Positions 6,461 through 11,797 of a stretch of 12,024 bases of DNA are shown here, piece after piece. The position numbers and the translations under genes were made by a program. Below the pieces are notes generated by a model. The model had not been told where the DNA came from. It did no database searches and saw nothing but the letters and a program-made list of their open reading frames with translations. Source of the DNA: an uncultured Collinsella sp. (GTDB lineage Bacteria > Actinomycetota > Coriobacteriia > Coriobacteriales > Coriobacteriaceae); assembly GCA_900545995.1 (NCBI GenBank), contig URBM01000056.1:1-12024 (forward strand), written 5' to 3'. Position 1 is the stretch's first letter, and every line of letters starts with the position of its first letter.

Positions 6461-7039
6461 ATGCCTGTAAATCTGGTTTCGACAGCGTGCCTCGGAAATC
6501 TCAACGACCCGTCCTATGAGCTTTTGCTTCGCCGGGAGCTGGGCGGTGTCTTTGAGGTCGATGAGCTACTGCTCGATTGGGACCAGGCTGATGTATGCGC
6601 GTTTGTGGGTGTGACGGAGCTGGGACGCACGGTCGATGTTCGGCTGGATGCTTCCGACGGCGGTTGTCTTACCGATGGCGACGTGCTCGCCATTGACCGT
6701 TCGGGCATGGTGCCCGTGGCGGTTGTCGTGCGCCTGCGCAGCGCCGAGGTTTATTTGGTCGAAGTCGACCGCATGGATCCGATTGCGCTCGCGCATACGT
6801 GCTGGGAGATCGGCAACATGCATGCGCCGCTCTTTCGGGGCGACTCGGACGAGCATACCGTGCGCATGTATACGCCGGTGCAGCCTGTTTTGGGCCGCAT
6901 GCTCCGGGGCGTCGAGGGTGTTCGGCTCTCGGTGGTCACACGCGAGCTCGATGCTAGCCGACGCTTTGCATCGAGCGCGGCGGAGATCGTCGTGAGCATG
7001 GCTCCCGACTTTACCATCGTAAAAAAGACGCGCGGCTAA
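6461..7039 (+). CDS. UreE-like metallochaperone, orphan
   Basis: A 192-residue protein that I read as a member of the urease accessory protein UreE family. The N-terminal half has the UreE pattern around DGDVLAI (72-78), followed by a VEVDRMDP segment. The C-terminal half has the hallmark AHTCWEIGNMHAPL (111-124), where UreE normally has LGNRH; H121 matches the nickel-bridging histidine, the Arg is Met here, and H132 is another possible ligand. The region MLRGVEGVRLSVVTREL (147-163) resembles the UreE C-terminal helix and strand. There is no His-rich tail. It starts 3 bases after slyD without its own clear ribosome binding site, so it is probably translated by coupling. No urease genes are in the window. 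A role in nickel delivery to a non-urease enzyme is inferred. Confidence 0.72.
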   Translation: MPVNLVSTACLGNLNDPSYELLLRRELGGVFEVDELLLDWDQADVCAFVGVTELGRTVDVRLDASDGGCLTDGDVLAIDRSGMVPVAVVVRLRSAEVYLVEVDRMDPIALAHTCWEIGNMHAPLFRGDSDEHTVRMYTPVQPVLGRMLRGVEGVRLSVVTRELDASRRFASSAAEIVVSMAPDFTIVKKTRG

Positions 7040-7051
7040 GCGCGCGTATGC

Positions 7052-7094
7052 GCAAGACGGGCTTTGAGGGGCGACCAATCAAGGTCCGTCTTGC
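7052..7094. other. Hairpin between the UreE-like and HAD genes
   Basis: GCAAGACGG (7052-7060) is the exact reverse complement of CCGTCTTGC (7086-7094). The stem continues inward as CTTTGA/TCAAGG with one G-U pair, leaving an 11-base loop. There is no T-run after it, so it may be a leader or processing hairpin rather than a terminator. It lies in the 83-base gap between the UreE-like stop and the preferred HAD start. Confidence 0.5.
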
Positions 7095-7122
7095 TGTTGA
7101 TGAGATGCTTTGGGGGAAGCGT

Positions 7123-7920
7123 ATGGGTCTTGAGGGAATCAAGCTGATTGCATGCGATTTGGACGGCACTTTGCTGCATCCGGGGGAGCGCGAGCCGCGT
7201 TCCGGGGCCTTTGAGCTTATCGCTGAGCTGCATCGTCGCGGTATCGTGTTTATGCCGGCGAGTGGCCGTCAATATGCGAGTTTGCGCCACCTTTTTGCCC
7301 CGGTGGCCGATGAGCTCGCCTATGTATGCGAAAACGGAGCCCTGGTGATGAGCGAGGGGCGTGCCGTTGTCAAGCGTTCCATGGAGCGTAGCCTTGCTAT
7401 GGATATCGCGAATGCTGTGGTTGCGTATCCCCATGCCGACGTGACCCTTTCGTGTGAGGGACACCTCTACACCATGAGCGGCAACGATGCGTTCGTCGAC
7501 CATTTGCGCTATGAGGTCCACTGCGATGTGGCGGTGGTCGACCGTCCCGAGGACATCGACGAGGACGTCATTAAGATTGCCTTCCAGACGCCCGAGGTGG
7601 ATCAGCCGGCGGCGCTGGAGCATTTTGAGCGCCTCTTTAGCGACCGTGTCGACGTGATGACGTCGGGAACCGAATGGACGGACTTTATCGGCTTTGATTC
7701 GGGCAAGGGCTCCGCGCTTGCCGATTACGGTCGTGCCCTGGGTATTTCGCCCGATGAGATGATGGCGTTTGGCGACAATGAGAACGATCGCGACATGCTC
7801 AACGTCGTGGGCCATCCCTATCTGATGGAGAGCTGCAACCCCTCTATGCGTGGCATTAACGACCGCGTCCGCTACGTGCGCACGGTCGAAGAAGAGCTAC
7901 ATCGCCTGCTCGCCGAGTAG
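7123..7920 (+). CDS. Cof-type HAD-superfamily phosphatase
   Basis: A cytoplasmic HAD hydrolase of the Cof (type IIB cap) group, which removes phosphate from small metabolites such as sugar phosphates or pyridoxal phosphate. It is 265 residues. The four HAD motifs are in place: DLDGT with nucleophile D12 and D14, the ASGR region with S47, K195 in DSGKGSAL, and GDNENDRDML with D218 and D222. The frame is open to 7048, but the ATG at 7123 has GGGGGA about 5 bases upstream and begins just before the first motif, as in relatives; the ATG at 7105 is an alternative. It is the last gene of the plus-strand group starting at slyD. The substrate cannot be predicted from the sequence. Confidence 0.93.
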   Translation: MGLEGIKLIACDLDGTLLHPGEREPRSGAFELIAELHRRGIVFMPASGRQYASLRHLFAPVADELAYVCENGALVMSEGRAVVKRSMERSLAMDIANAVVAYPHADVTLSCEGHLYTMSGNDAFVDHLRYEVHCDVAVVDRPEDIDEDVIKIAFQTPEVDQPAALEHFERLFSDRVDVMTSGTEWTDFIGFDSGKGSALADYGRALGISPDEMMAFGDNENDRDMLNVVGHPYLMESCNPSMRGINDRVRYVRTVEEELHRLLAE

Positions 7921-7923
7921 ATA

Positions 7924-7994
7924 TTTGGGACATCTCTAGAAATCTACATTTTGCTGCAGAGTGCGGAAAGGTTGATTTTAAGGCATGTCCCAAA
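7924..7994. repeat. Inverted repeat with GGGACAT/ATGTCCC ends between convergent genes
   Basis: TTTGGGACAT (7924-7933) and its exact reverse complement ATGTCCCAAA (7985-7994) enclose 51 bases; AAATC (7940-7944 region) and GATTT (about 7974-7978) could pair inside. It fills the gap between the HAD stop (7920) and the perR stop (7998), where a shared terminator would be expected, but neither side has a T-run. The GGGACAT core is shared with the element at 1619-1702. Confidence 0.6.
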
Positions 7995-7997
7995 CAT

Positions 7998-8378
7998 CTA
8001 CCGGCAGTCGGGGCAGAGACCCTCGAAGATGGTGTAGTGCGACGTGACGTTCCAGCCGATTTGCTCGGACGCCTTGGCGTCGAGCTGGGCATCGAAGGGG
8101 AGCGGTACGTCGATGACGCGGCTGCACGAGGTGCAGATGATATGCGCATGCGGCTCGATCGTGCGATCGAAGCGGCTACCGCCCGGCGTCTTGATGGAGA
8201 GGATCTCGCCGGCGTCGGCCAAGAGATTGAGATTGCGGTAGACCGTACCGCGGCTGATTTTGTCATCCTGCGCGCGCACGGCGTTGTAGATTTCGTCGGC
8301 GGTGGGATGGTTATAGCTTTGGCGCACGGCGTCAAGAACCAGCTTTCGCTGCTTGGTATTCCTTCTTTGCACCGCCAT
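7998..8378 (-). CDS. perR: Fur-family peroxide-type repressor (PerR-like)
   Basis: A 126-residue metal-dependent transcription repressor. The N-terminal winged helix includes ISRGTVYRNLNLLADAGEI (about 41-59). Four structural zinc cysteines are present as C82/C85 and C122/C125. The regulatory metal ligands of Bacillus PerR (H37, D85, H91, H93, D104) align here as H24, D71, H77, H79 and D90. An Asp at the last position rather than Glu favours PerR over Fur and is linked to iron-catalysed peroxide sensing. The ATG at 8378 has GAGGCG just upstream. The gene lies 61 bases after the acylphosphatase gene on the same strand and has its own probable promoter (8415-8443). For an anaerobe that carries an oxygen-sensitive NrdD, peroxide control makes sense, but its targets are not visible here. 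Confidence 0.88.
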   Translation of the reverse strand: MAVQRRNTKQRKLVLDAVRQSYNHPTADEIYNAVRAQDDKISRGTVYRNLNLLADAGEILSIKTPGGSRFDRTIEPHAHIICTSCSRVIDVPLPFDAQLDAKASEQIGWNVTSHYTIFEGLCPDCR

Positions 8379-8414
8379 GCGCCTCGCCTCTTTTCTATCA
8401 ACGGTCGTAGGTAA

Positions 8415-8443
8415 ATGATACCGTATTTAGCACACAATACTAA
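8415..8443 (-). promoter_or_regulatory. Candidate perR promoter with inverted repeat
   Basis: On the minus strand TTAGTA (8443-8438) and TATCAT (8420-8415) are 17 bases apart, a reasonable -35/-10 pair. The inverted repeat GTATT-N8-AATAC (8423-8440) sits between them and could be an autoregulatory operator. It does not match the Bacillus Per box closely. The -35 overlaps the acylphosphatase stop codon. Confidence 0.5.
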
Positions 8444-8850
8444 TAATGAGGACTGAAACCGTCTTCATTGGCAAGTGGGGCTCGGGCTTGGGCGTCTACG
8501 AGGCGAAAGCGCGTTCCCATGCGCTCGTAGGAGGCATGAAGCGTCTCGAGATGAGATAAGATGTTTGCCGGAGCTCCCTGTATCTCCATCTCGACTGAGC
8601 CGTCTTCCATGTTACGCACCCAGCCGGTGAGGGAGCGCGCCTGTGCGAGGTTGGTGTTGGTGAAGCGGAAACCGACGCCCTGGACCTGCCCCTCCCACCG
8701 CAGGAAATAGCGCTGCGGGGCGTCTTGAGTGGCCTCGTCGCTTGCGAGCACGGTGAGCCTACGGCGCAGCTCAAGCTCGACGCCAGAGGGCTTTTGGGGT
8801 TCGCGGCTGCCGCCGGTGACGCCCGAGAAAAGCTTGTCGAAAAAACCCAT
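8440..8850 (-). CDS. Acylphosphatase-domain protein
   Basis: Acylphosphatases hydrolyse the carboxyl-phosphate bond of acyl phosphates in the cytoplasm. The domain spans about residues 47-130 of 136. The signature EGQVQGVGFRFT contains the phosphate-binding arginine R62, and GWVRNMEDGSVE contains the catalytic asparagine N80. Standard acylphosphatases are about 90 residues; this one carries an extra N-terminal segment of about 45 residues, charged and probably flexible, beginning MGFFDKLFSG. The ATG at 8850 lies 2 bases after the stop of the Gfo/Idh gene, indicating translational coupling, with only a weak AGG upstream. Its stop overlaps the presumed perR promoter. The physiological acyl phosphate is unknown. 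Confidence 0.9.
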   Translation of the reverse strand: MGFFDKLFSGVTGGSREPQKPSGVELELRRRLTVLASDEATQDAPQRYFLRWEGQVQGVGFRFTNTNLAQARSLTGWVRNMEDGSVEMEIQGAPANILSHLETLHASYERMGTRFRLVDAQARAPLANEDGFSPHY

Positions 8851-8852
8851 CG

Positions 8853-9959
8853 CTATGCCTGCTTGTTAGAGTCAGCGGGGAAGGCGATACCCGCTTGCTG
8901 TCGCACGGCATCCATGATACGCAGTGACACGAGCGTGACATCGCGGTAGTGGCCAAGCTCGTGGCGTCCCGCCGGGGTCTCCCAAATCTCTTCCTTAACG
9001 TTATCGATGCCGCCGATGGCGGTGATAAAGTCTGTGAGTTCGTATTCCATGGTATTGCTCGATTTGGGCAGGTCGAGCACGCGGCCGTTGTCGCCCTGTT
9101 CGCGCGGTGCCTCGGTCGCCGAGCCGCGTACGACATCGCCGCGATAGTCAATGCGGACGTTGCGGGGCGTGGACAGATGGTCGATCTGGATAGTGCCACG
9201 CTCGCCTTCGATCTGCGAGGGCAGCAGGTCATTCGTAATTTTGGAGTGCGCGAGCTCGACGGAGATGCGGCCACCGCCGTAGCTGGCGAGGATAGAACCG
9301 CAGCCGTCGATGGGGCCGTGCGTGAGCTGTCGCGTGGTGGGGTCGAGCAGAGTAGCCATGCTCGTAAGGCCGGAGGGCATGCCGAAAATCTCGACCATGG
9401 GCTCGACGGTGTAGACGCCAATGTCCATGAGGGAACCCGATGCCATATTGCAGTCAAAGATATTGGTGGAGCGTCCCGCGAGAATCTCGTTGTAGCGCGA
9501 GGAATACTTGCCAAAGCGCAATGAGGCACGACGAATGGGCGCAATCTCGCCCAGGGCGTCCTCGATGGCGTGGAAAGCGGGGTCATGGAGCGGGCGCATG
9601 GCCTCGAGGGCCACGACGCCTGCTGCCTCGGCAGCGCGGAAGACTTCCAGCGCCTGCGCCTCGGTGGCGCAGAAGGGCTTCTCGACGATGACGTGCTTGC
9701 CACCGGCGATGCAGGCAAGGGCCTGCTCGTAGTGAAGTGCGTTGGGGCTGCCGATATAGACGGCGTCGACGTCGGCAGCGGACGCAAGCTCGTCAAGTGC
9801 GGTGAAGTTACGCTCGCCGCCGTGCTTAGCGGTGAAGGCGGTGCCGCGATCTGCGTCGCGCGAGAGCGTGCCCACAAACGCGGCTTGGTCGTTGGCGTTG
9901 ACGACCTGGATAAAGTCGTCGGTAATCATGGATGTGCCGATGGTCGCTATGCGCAGCAT
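8853..9959 (-). CDS. Gfo/Idh/MocA-family NAD(P)-dependent oxidoreductase
   Basis: A 368-residue cytoplasmic dehydrogenase that probably acts on a sugar, inositol or related polyol with NAD(P). The N-terminal Rossmann fold begins IATIGTSMIT at residues 4-13. The family motif EKPF contains the catalytic-site lysine K94. The C-terminal alpha/beta domain includes MASGSLMDIGVYTVEP with D179 and Y183, the usual position of the D-x3-H/Y pair. The frame is open far upstream to 10262, but that part overlaps RNase HI. The ATG at 9959 has GAGGGGG about 6 bases ahead and starts right at the Rossmann strand. The acylphosphatase gene follows after 2 bases. The substrate cannot be named from this sequence. 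Confidence 0.92.
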   Translation of the reverse strand: MLRIATIGTSMITDDFIQVVNANDQAAFVGTLSRDADRGTAFTAKHGGERNFTALDELASAADVDAVYIGSPNALHYEQALACIAGGKHVIVEKPFCATEAQALEVFRAAEAAGVVALEAMRPLHDPAFHAIEDALGEIAPIRRASLRFGKYSSRYNEILAGRSTNIFDCNMASGSLMDIGVYTVEPMVEIFGMPSGLTSMATLLDPTTRQLTHGPIDGCGSILASYGGGRISVELAHSKITNDLLPSQIEGERGTIQIDHLSTPRNVRIDYRGDVVRGSATEAPREQGDNGRVLDLPKSSNTMEYELTDFITAIGGIDNVKEEIWETPAGRHELGHYRDVTLVSLRIMDAVRQQAGIAFPADSNKQA

Positions 9960-10032
9960 GTATCCCCCTCGTGCCGTTCGGTTTACAGGATGAGTGTAGC
10001 GCGGGAGGACACAAAAGCGTGCGAAAACGCCG

Positions 10033-10518
10033 TTACAGGTCGCTCTCGTTAAAGCCGGTGTCGATATCGAGGCTGCTGCCGTCGGCCGCCGTGGTGGCAA
10101 GCTCGTCGCAGCGCTCGTTGAGCTCATGGCCGGCGTGGCCCTTAACCCAGATGAACTCCACTTCGTGCTTGCTCTTTGCGGTGAGCAGGCGCTCCCACAG
10201 ATCGCGGTTCTTGACAGGCTGCTTGTTGGCGGTCTTCCAGCCGCGCTTTTTCCATCCGTCAATCCAGTGCTTGTTGAAGGCGTTAACGACGTACTGCGAA
10301 TCGGAATGGACTTCGACGTCGCAGGGGCGGTTGAGCGCCTCGAGCGCTACGATGACCGCCATGAGCTCCATGCGGTTGTTGGTGGTCTTGGCGTAACCGC
10401 GCGAAAGCTCGGAGGTGAAGGTCTTGCCGGCGGGGTTGGTGTATTTGAGCACGGCGCCGTAGCCGCCGCGTCCCGGATTTGATCGGGCCGAGCCGTCGGT
10501 ATAGATGATGACCTTCAC
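10033..10518 (-). CDS. rnhA: Ribonuclease HI
   Basis: RNase HI cuts the RNA strand of RNA-DNA hybrids, removing R-loops and primers, with two metal ions. The catalytic carboxylates are all present: D8 in IYTDGSARSNPG, E51 in NNRMELMAV, D73 in HSDSQYV and D138 in NERCDELA, with H128 in the KGHAG loop. The basic handle helix region (HWIDGWKKRGWKT, 84-96) is also present. The frame is open to an ATG at 10569, but the family N-terminus is matched by the GTG at 10518, with AAAGGA 5 bases upstream, giving 161 residues. The C-terminal 20 residues past the domain are acidic and of no known role. The Gfo/Idh gene follows 73 bases downstream. A TACAAT at 10562-10557 could be its -10 element. Confidence 0.95.
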   Translation of the reverse strand: MKVIIYTDGSARSNPGRGGYGAVLKYTNPAGKTFTSELSRGYAKTTNNRMELMAVIVALEALNRPCDVEVHSDSQYVVNAFNKHWIDGWKKRGWKTANKQPVKNRDLWERLLTAKSKHEVEFIWVKGHAGHELNERCDELATTAADGSSLDIDTGFNESDL

Positions 10519-10617
10519 GGGCTTCCTTTCGTTGGGTACGTTTCGTGTGAGTGACCATTGTAGCGCCATGCCCGCCGGGGGCTAGCGATCTACGATTTCT
10601 ACCCCGTCTTCCGACAG

Positions 10618-11520
10618 TTAGTTGGCATGGATGATGCGGTTGAGCTCGTCGAGGTATTGCTGCAAGAGGGGAGAGGGCTTTCGCTCGTCGTGCATGATAT
10701 AGCCTACGTGCATCGTTGGGGCGTCTGCTAACGGGATCGATGCCATACCCCATTGCATTTCATTGGAGAGGACACCGGTCGACAGGGTGTAACCGTTCGA
10801 CGTGATAAGTAAGTTGGTAAGTGTTCCGCGGTCCGAGATTCGTATGTTGCGGTCGCAAGGGATGTAGCTAAAGGGTTCCTCGGCGTAATAGAAGGAGTTC
10901 GAGGTGCCTTGCTCAAAGCTGTAGCGCGTATAGGGCGTGAGGTCGGCAAGGGACAGCTGCGAACGGCGTGCGAGCGGGTGGCGTTCGCTGACGAACACGT
11001 GGACTTTTGCATCAAAGAGGGGATGAAAGCTCGCTCGGGCATCGGTAAAGGCCTTCTGCAAGACACGGGTATTAAAGTCATCCAGATAGAGGATGCCGAT
11101 ATCGCTGCGAAACGCGCGCACGTCGTCGATAATCTGCGCTGTGGTGGTCTCGCGCATGATGAACTCGAACTTGCTGTCGCGGCAGCGCTCGACTACGTTG
11201 ACAAAGGCCTCGACCGAAAAGGCGTAGTGTTGGGCGGAAATGGCGAGGCGGGCTTGCGGGGTACCGCCGTCCTCGTAGCGGGCCTCGAGCATGTCGGCCT
11301 GCTCTACGACCTGGCGTGCATAACCCAAAAGCTCGGTGCCGTCGTTGGTGAGTGCAACACCGCGGCTGGAGCGCGTAAAGATTTCGATATGAAGTTCCTG
11401 CTCCAGGCTTTTGACGGCATTGGAGATATTGGACTGTGCCGTATAGAGGCGCTGGGCTGCGGCGTTGATCGAACCGGACTCTGCCACGGCGATCAAAAAG
11501 CGAAGCTGTTGGAGGGTCAT
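10618..11520 (-). CDS. LysR-type transcriptional regulator
   Basis: A 300-residue LysR-type regulator, normal for the family. Residues 1-60 form the winged helix, with the recognition region SGSINAAAQRLYTAQSNISNAV. The rest is the two-lobed effector-binding domain, with the first strand near LAISAQHYAFS at about 91-101. It is divergent from the metY-like gene at 11794, with a 7-bp inverted repeat in the gap, so it is likely to control that gene and itself. CysB- and CysL-type relatives respond to O-acetylserine or sulfur sources; a similar effector (O-acetylhomoserine, O-acetylserine) is an inference from context. The ATG at 11520 has GAAAGGA about 9 bases ahead. The stop is 99 bases before the RNase HI start. 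Confidence 0.93.
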   Translation of the reverse strand: MTLQQLRFLIAVAESGSINAAAQRLYTAQSNISNAVKSLEQELHIEIFTRSSRGVALTNDGTELLGYARQVVEQADMLEARYEDGGTPQARLAISAQHYAFSVEAFVNVVERCRDSKFEFIMRETTTAQIIDDVRAFRSDIGILYLDDFNTRVLQKAFTDARASFHPLFDAKVHVFVSERHPLARRSQLSLADLTPYTRYSFEQGTSNSFYYAEEPFSYIPCDRNIRISDRGTLTNLLITSNGYTLSTGVLSNEMQWGMASIPLADAPTMHVGYIMHDERKPSPLLQQYLDELNRIIHAN

Positions 11521-11539
11521 CGGCGCCCGTCCTTTCGAG

Positions 11540-11562
11540 TGTTATCTATAAAACCGATAACA
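11540..11562. promoter_or_regulatory. Probable LysR-type operator
   Basis: TGTTATC (11540-11546) and GATAACA (11556-11562) form a perfect 7-bp inverted repeat with a 9-base AT-rich spacer, containing a T-N11-A core as LysR-type regulators prefer. Its centre is about 66 bases upstream of the predicted metY transcription start and 31 bases from the LysR start codon. This fits activation of metY and autoregulation of the regulator. Confidence 0.65.
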
Positions 11563-11581
11563 GGTTAGCGCTTTTAAGTGA

Positions 11582-11610
11582 TTGACCGAGGAAAACAATG
11601 CTCGTACTAT
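11582..11610 (+). promoter_or_regulatory. Predicted metY promoter
   Basis: TTGACC (11582-11587) and TACTAT (11605-11610) are separated by exactly 17 bases. They are the best sigma-A-like pair in the window. Transcription should begin near 11617, leaving a leader of about 177 bases before the metY start codon. Confidence 0.7.
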
Positions 11611-11624
11611 TCAAAACACACAAA

Positions 11625-11745
11625 GACGGTAGGTAATTAAGCCAACTACGGAACCGGGATGCGAAAGGAGGCCCGCATATGAATTGCTTACCAAGATGAA
11701 TGCCGGGCTCCTGTTTGCGTCCGTCGGCGTGATCAGGAGACAGCC
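11625..11745 (+). promoter_or_regulatory. Structured metY leader with mutually exclusive hairpins
   Basis: Segment 11666-11678 pairs with 11700-11712 (11 of 13 positions, or 12 bp with two bulges), leaving a 21-base loop that is exactly the first upstream ORF; this stem hides that ORF's ribosome binding site. The same downstream arm can instead pair, through CTCCTG (11708-11713), with CAGGAG (11734-11739) and GGC with GCC (11743-11745). A pyrimidine-rich stretch follows to 11777. GACGG (11625-11629) can pair with CCGTC (11721-11725) to close the first structure, and ATGCG (11660-11664) with CGCAT (11674-11678) is a further alternative. Competing stems are typical of attenuators or riboswitches. 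The pairings are seen by hand only; no energy was computed. Confidence 0.55.
11679..11699 (+). CDS. Six-residue upstream ORF in the metY leader
   Basis: ATG at 11679 is preceded by AAGGAGG (11665-11671) with a 7-base spacer, one of the strongest ribosome binding sites in the window, and opens the peptide MNCLPR before TGA at 11697. It contains one cysteine codon. Its stop overlaps the next ORF by ATGA. A cysteine-containing leader peptide before a sulfur-assimilation gene suggests translation-dependent attenuation, as described for cysteine codon-containing upstream ORFs in mycobacteria. Translation is not proven. Confidence 0.5.
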   Translation: MNCLPR

Positions 11746-11797
11746 ACTTACTTCTCTTACTCTTATTACTTTTATTCGATCAAGGAGATCATCATGA
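11696..11797 (+). CDS. 33-residue leader ORF overlapping both neighbours
   Basis: The ATG at 11696 overlaps the stop of the six-codon ORF by ATGA, and its own stop (11795-11797) overlaps the metY ATG (11794) by ATGA. The peptide begins MNAGLLFASVGV and ends IRSRRSS; the middle (PLTSLTLITFI) is rich in Leu, Thr and Ile because it is read from a pyrimidine-rich tract. It has no ribosome binding site of its own and would depend on coupling. It resembles no family I know. An open frame of this length could occur by chance, so it is a candidate only. Confidence 0.35.
   Translation: MNAGLLFASVGVIRRQPLTSLTLITFIRSRRSS

Noticed and set aside
7021..7047. Intrinsic terminator on the minus strand: a GC stem followed by TTTTTT.
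   Set aside because: No minus-strand gene reads into it; the T-run is the complement of Lys codons at the end of the UreE-like gene.
9960..10262. N-terminal extension of the Gfo/Idh protein, or a separate protein.
   Set aside because: It overlaps rnhA in another frame and the Rossmann domain starts immediately after the ATG at 9959, which has a strong ribosome binding site.
11680..11713. SAM-type riboswitch, because of a CTTACCAAGATGAA-like stretch and CCGGG.
   Set aside because: The AUGAA..CCCGGCAACC core, the GGUGCCAAUUCC segment and the closing P1 stem of SAM-I are missing.
11650..11745. Cobalamin riboswitch before metY: CAGGAGACAGCC at 11734-11745 resembles the B12 box, with GGAA, TGCGAAA and CCCGCA further upstream in the right order.
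   Set aside because: The box is one base short of the consensus and the paired arms expected around the core are not visible; the same bases are better explained by the competing hairpins. A cmsearch with the cobalamin riboswitch model would decide: a significant hit would overturn this.
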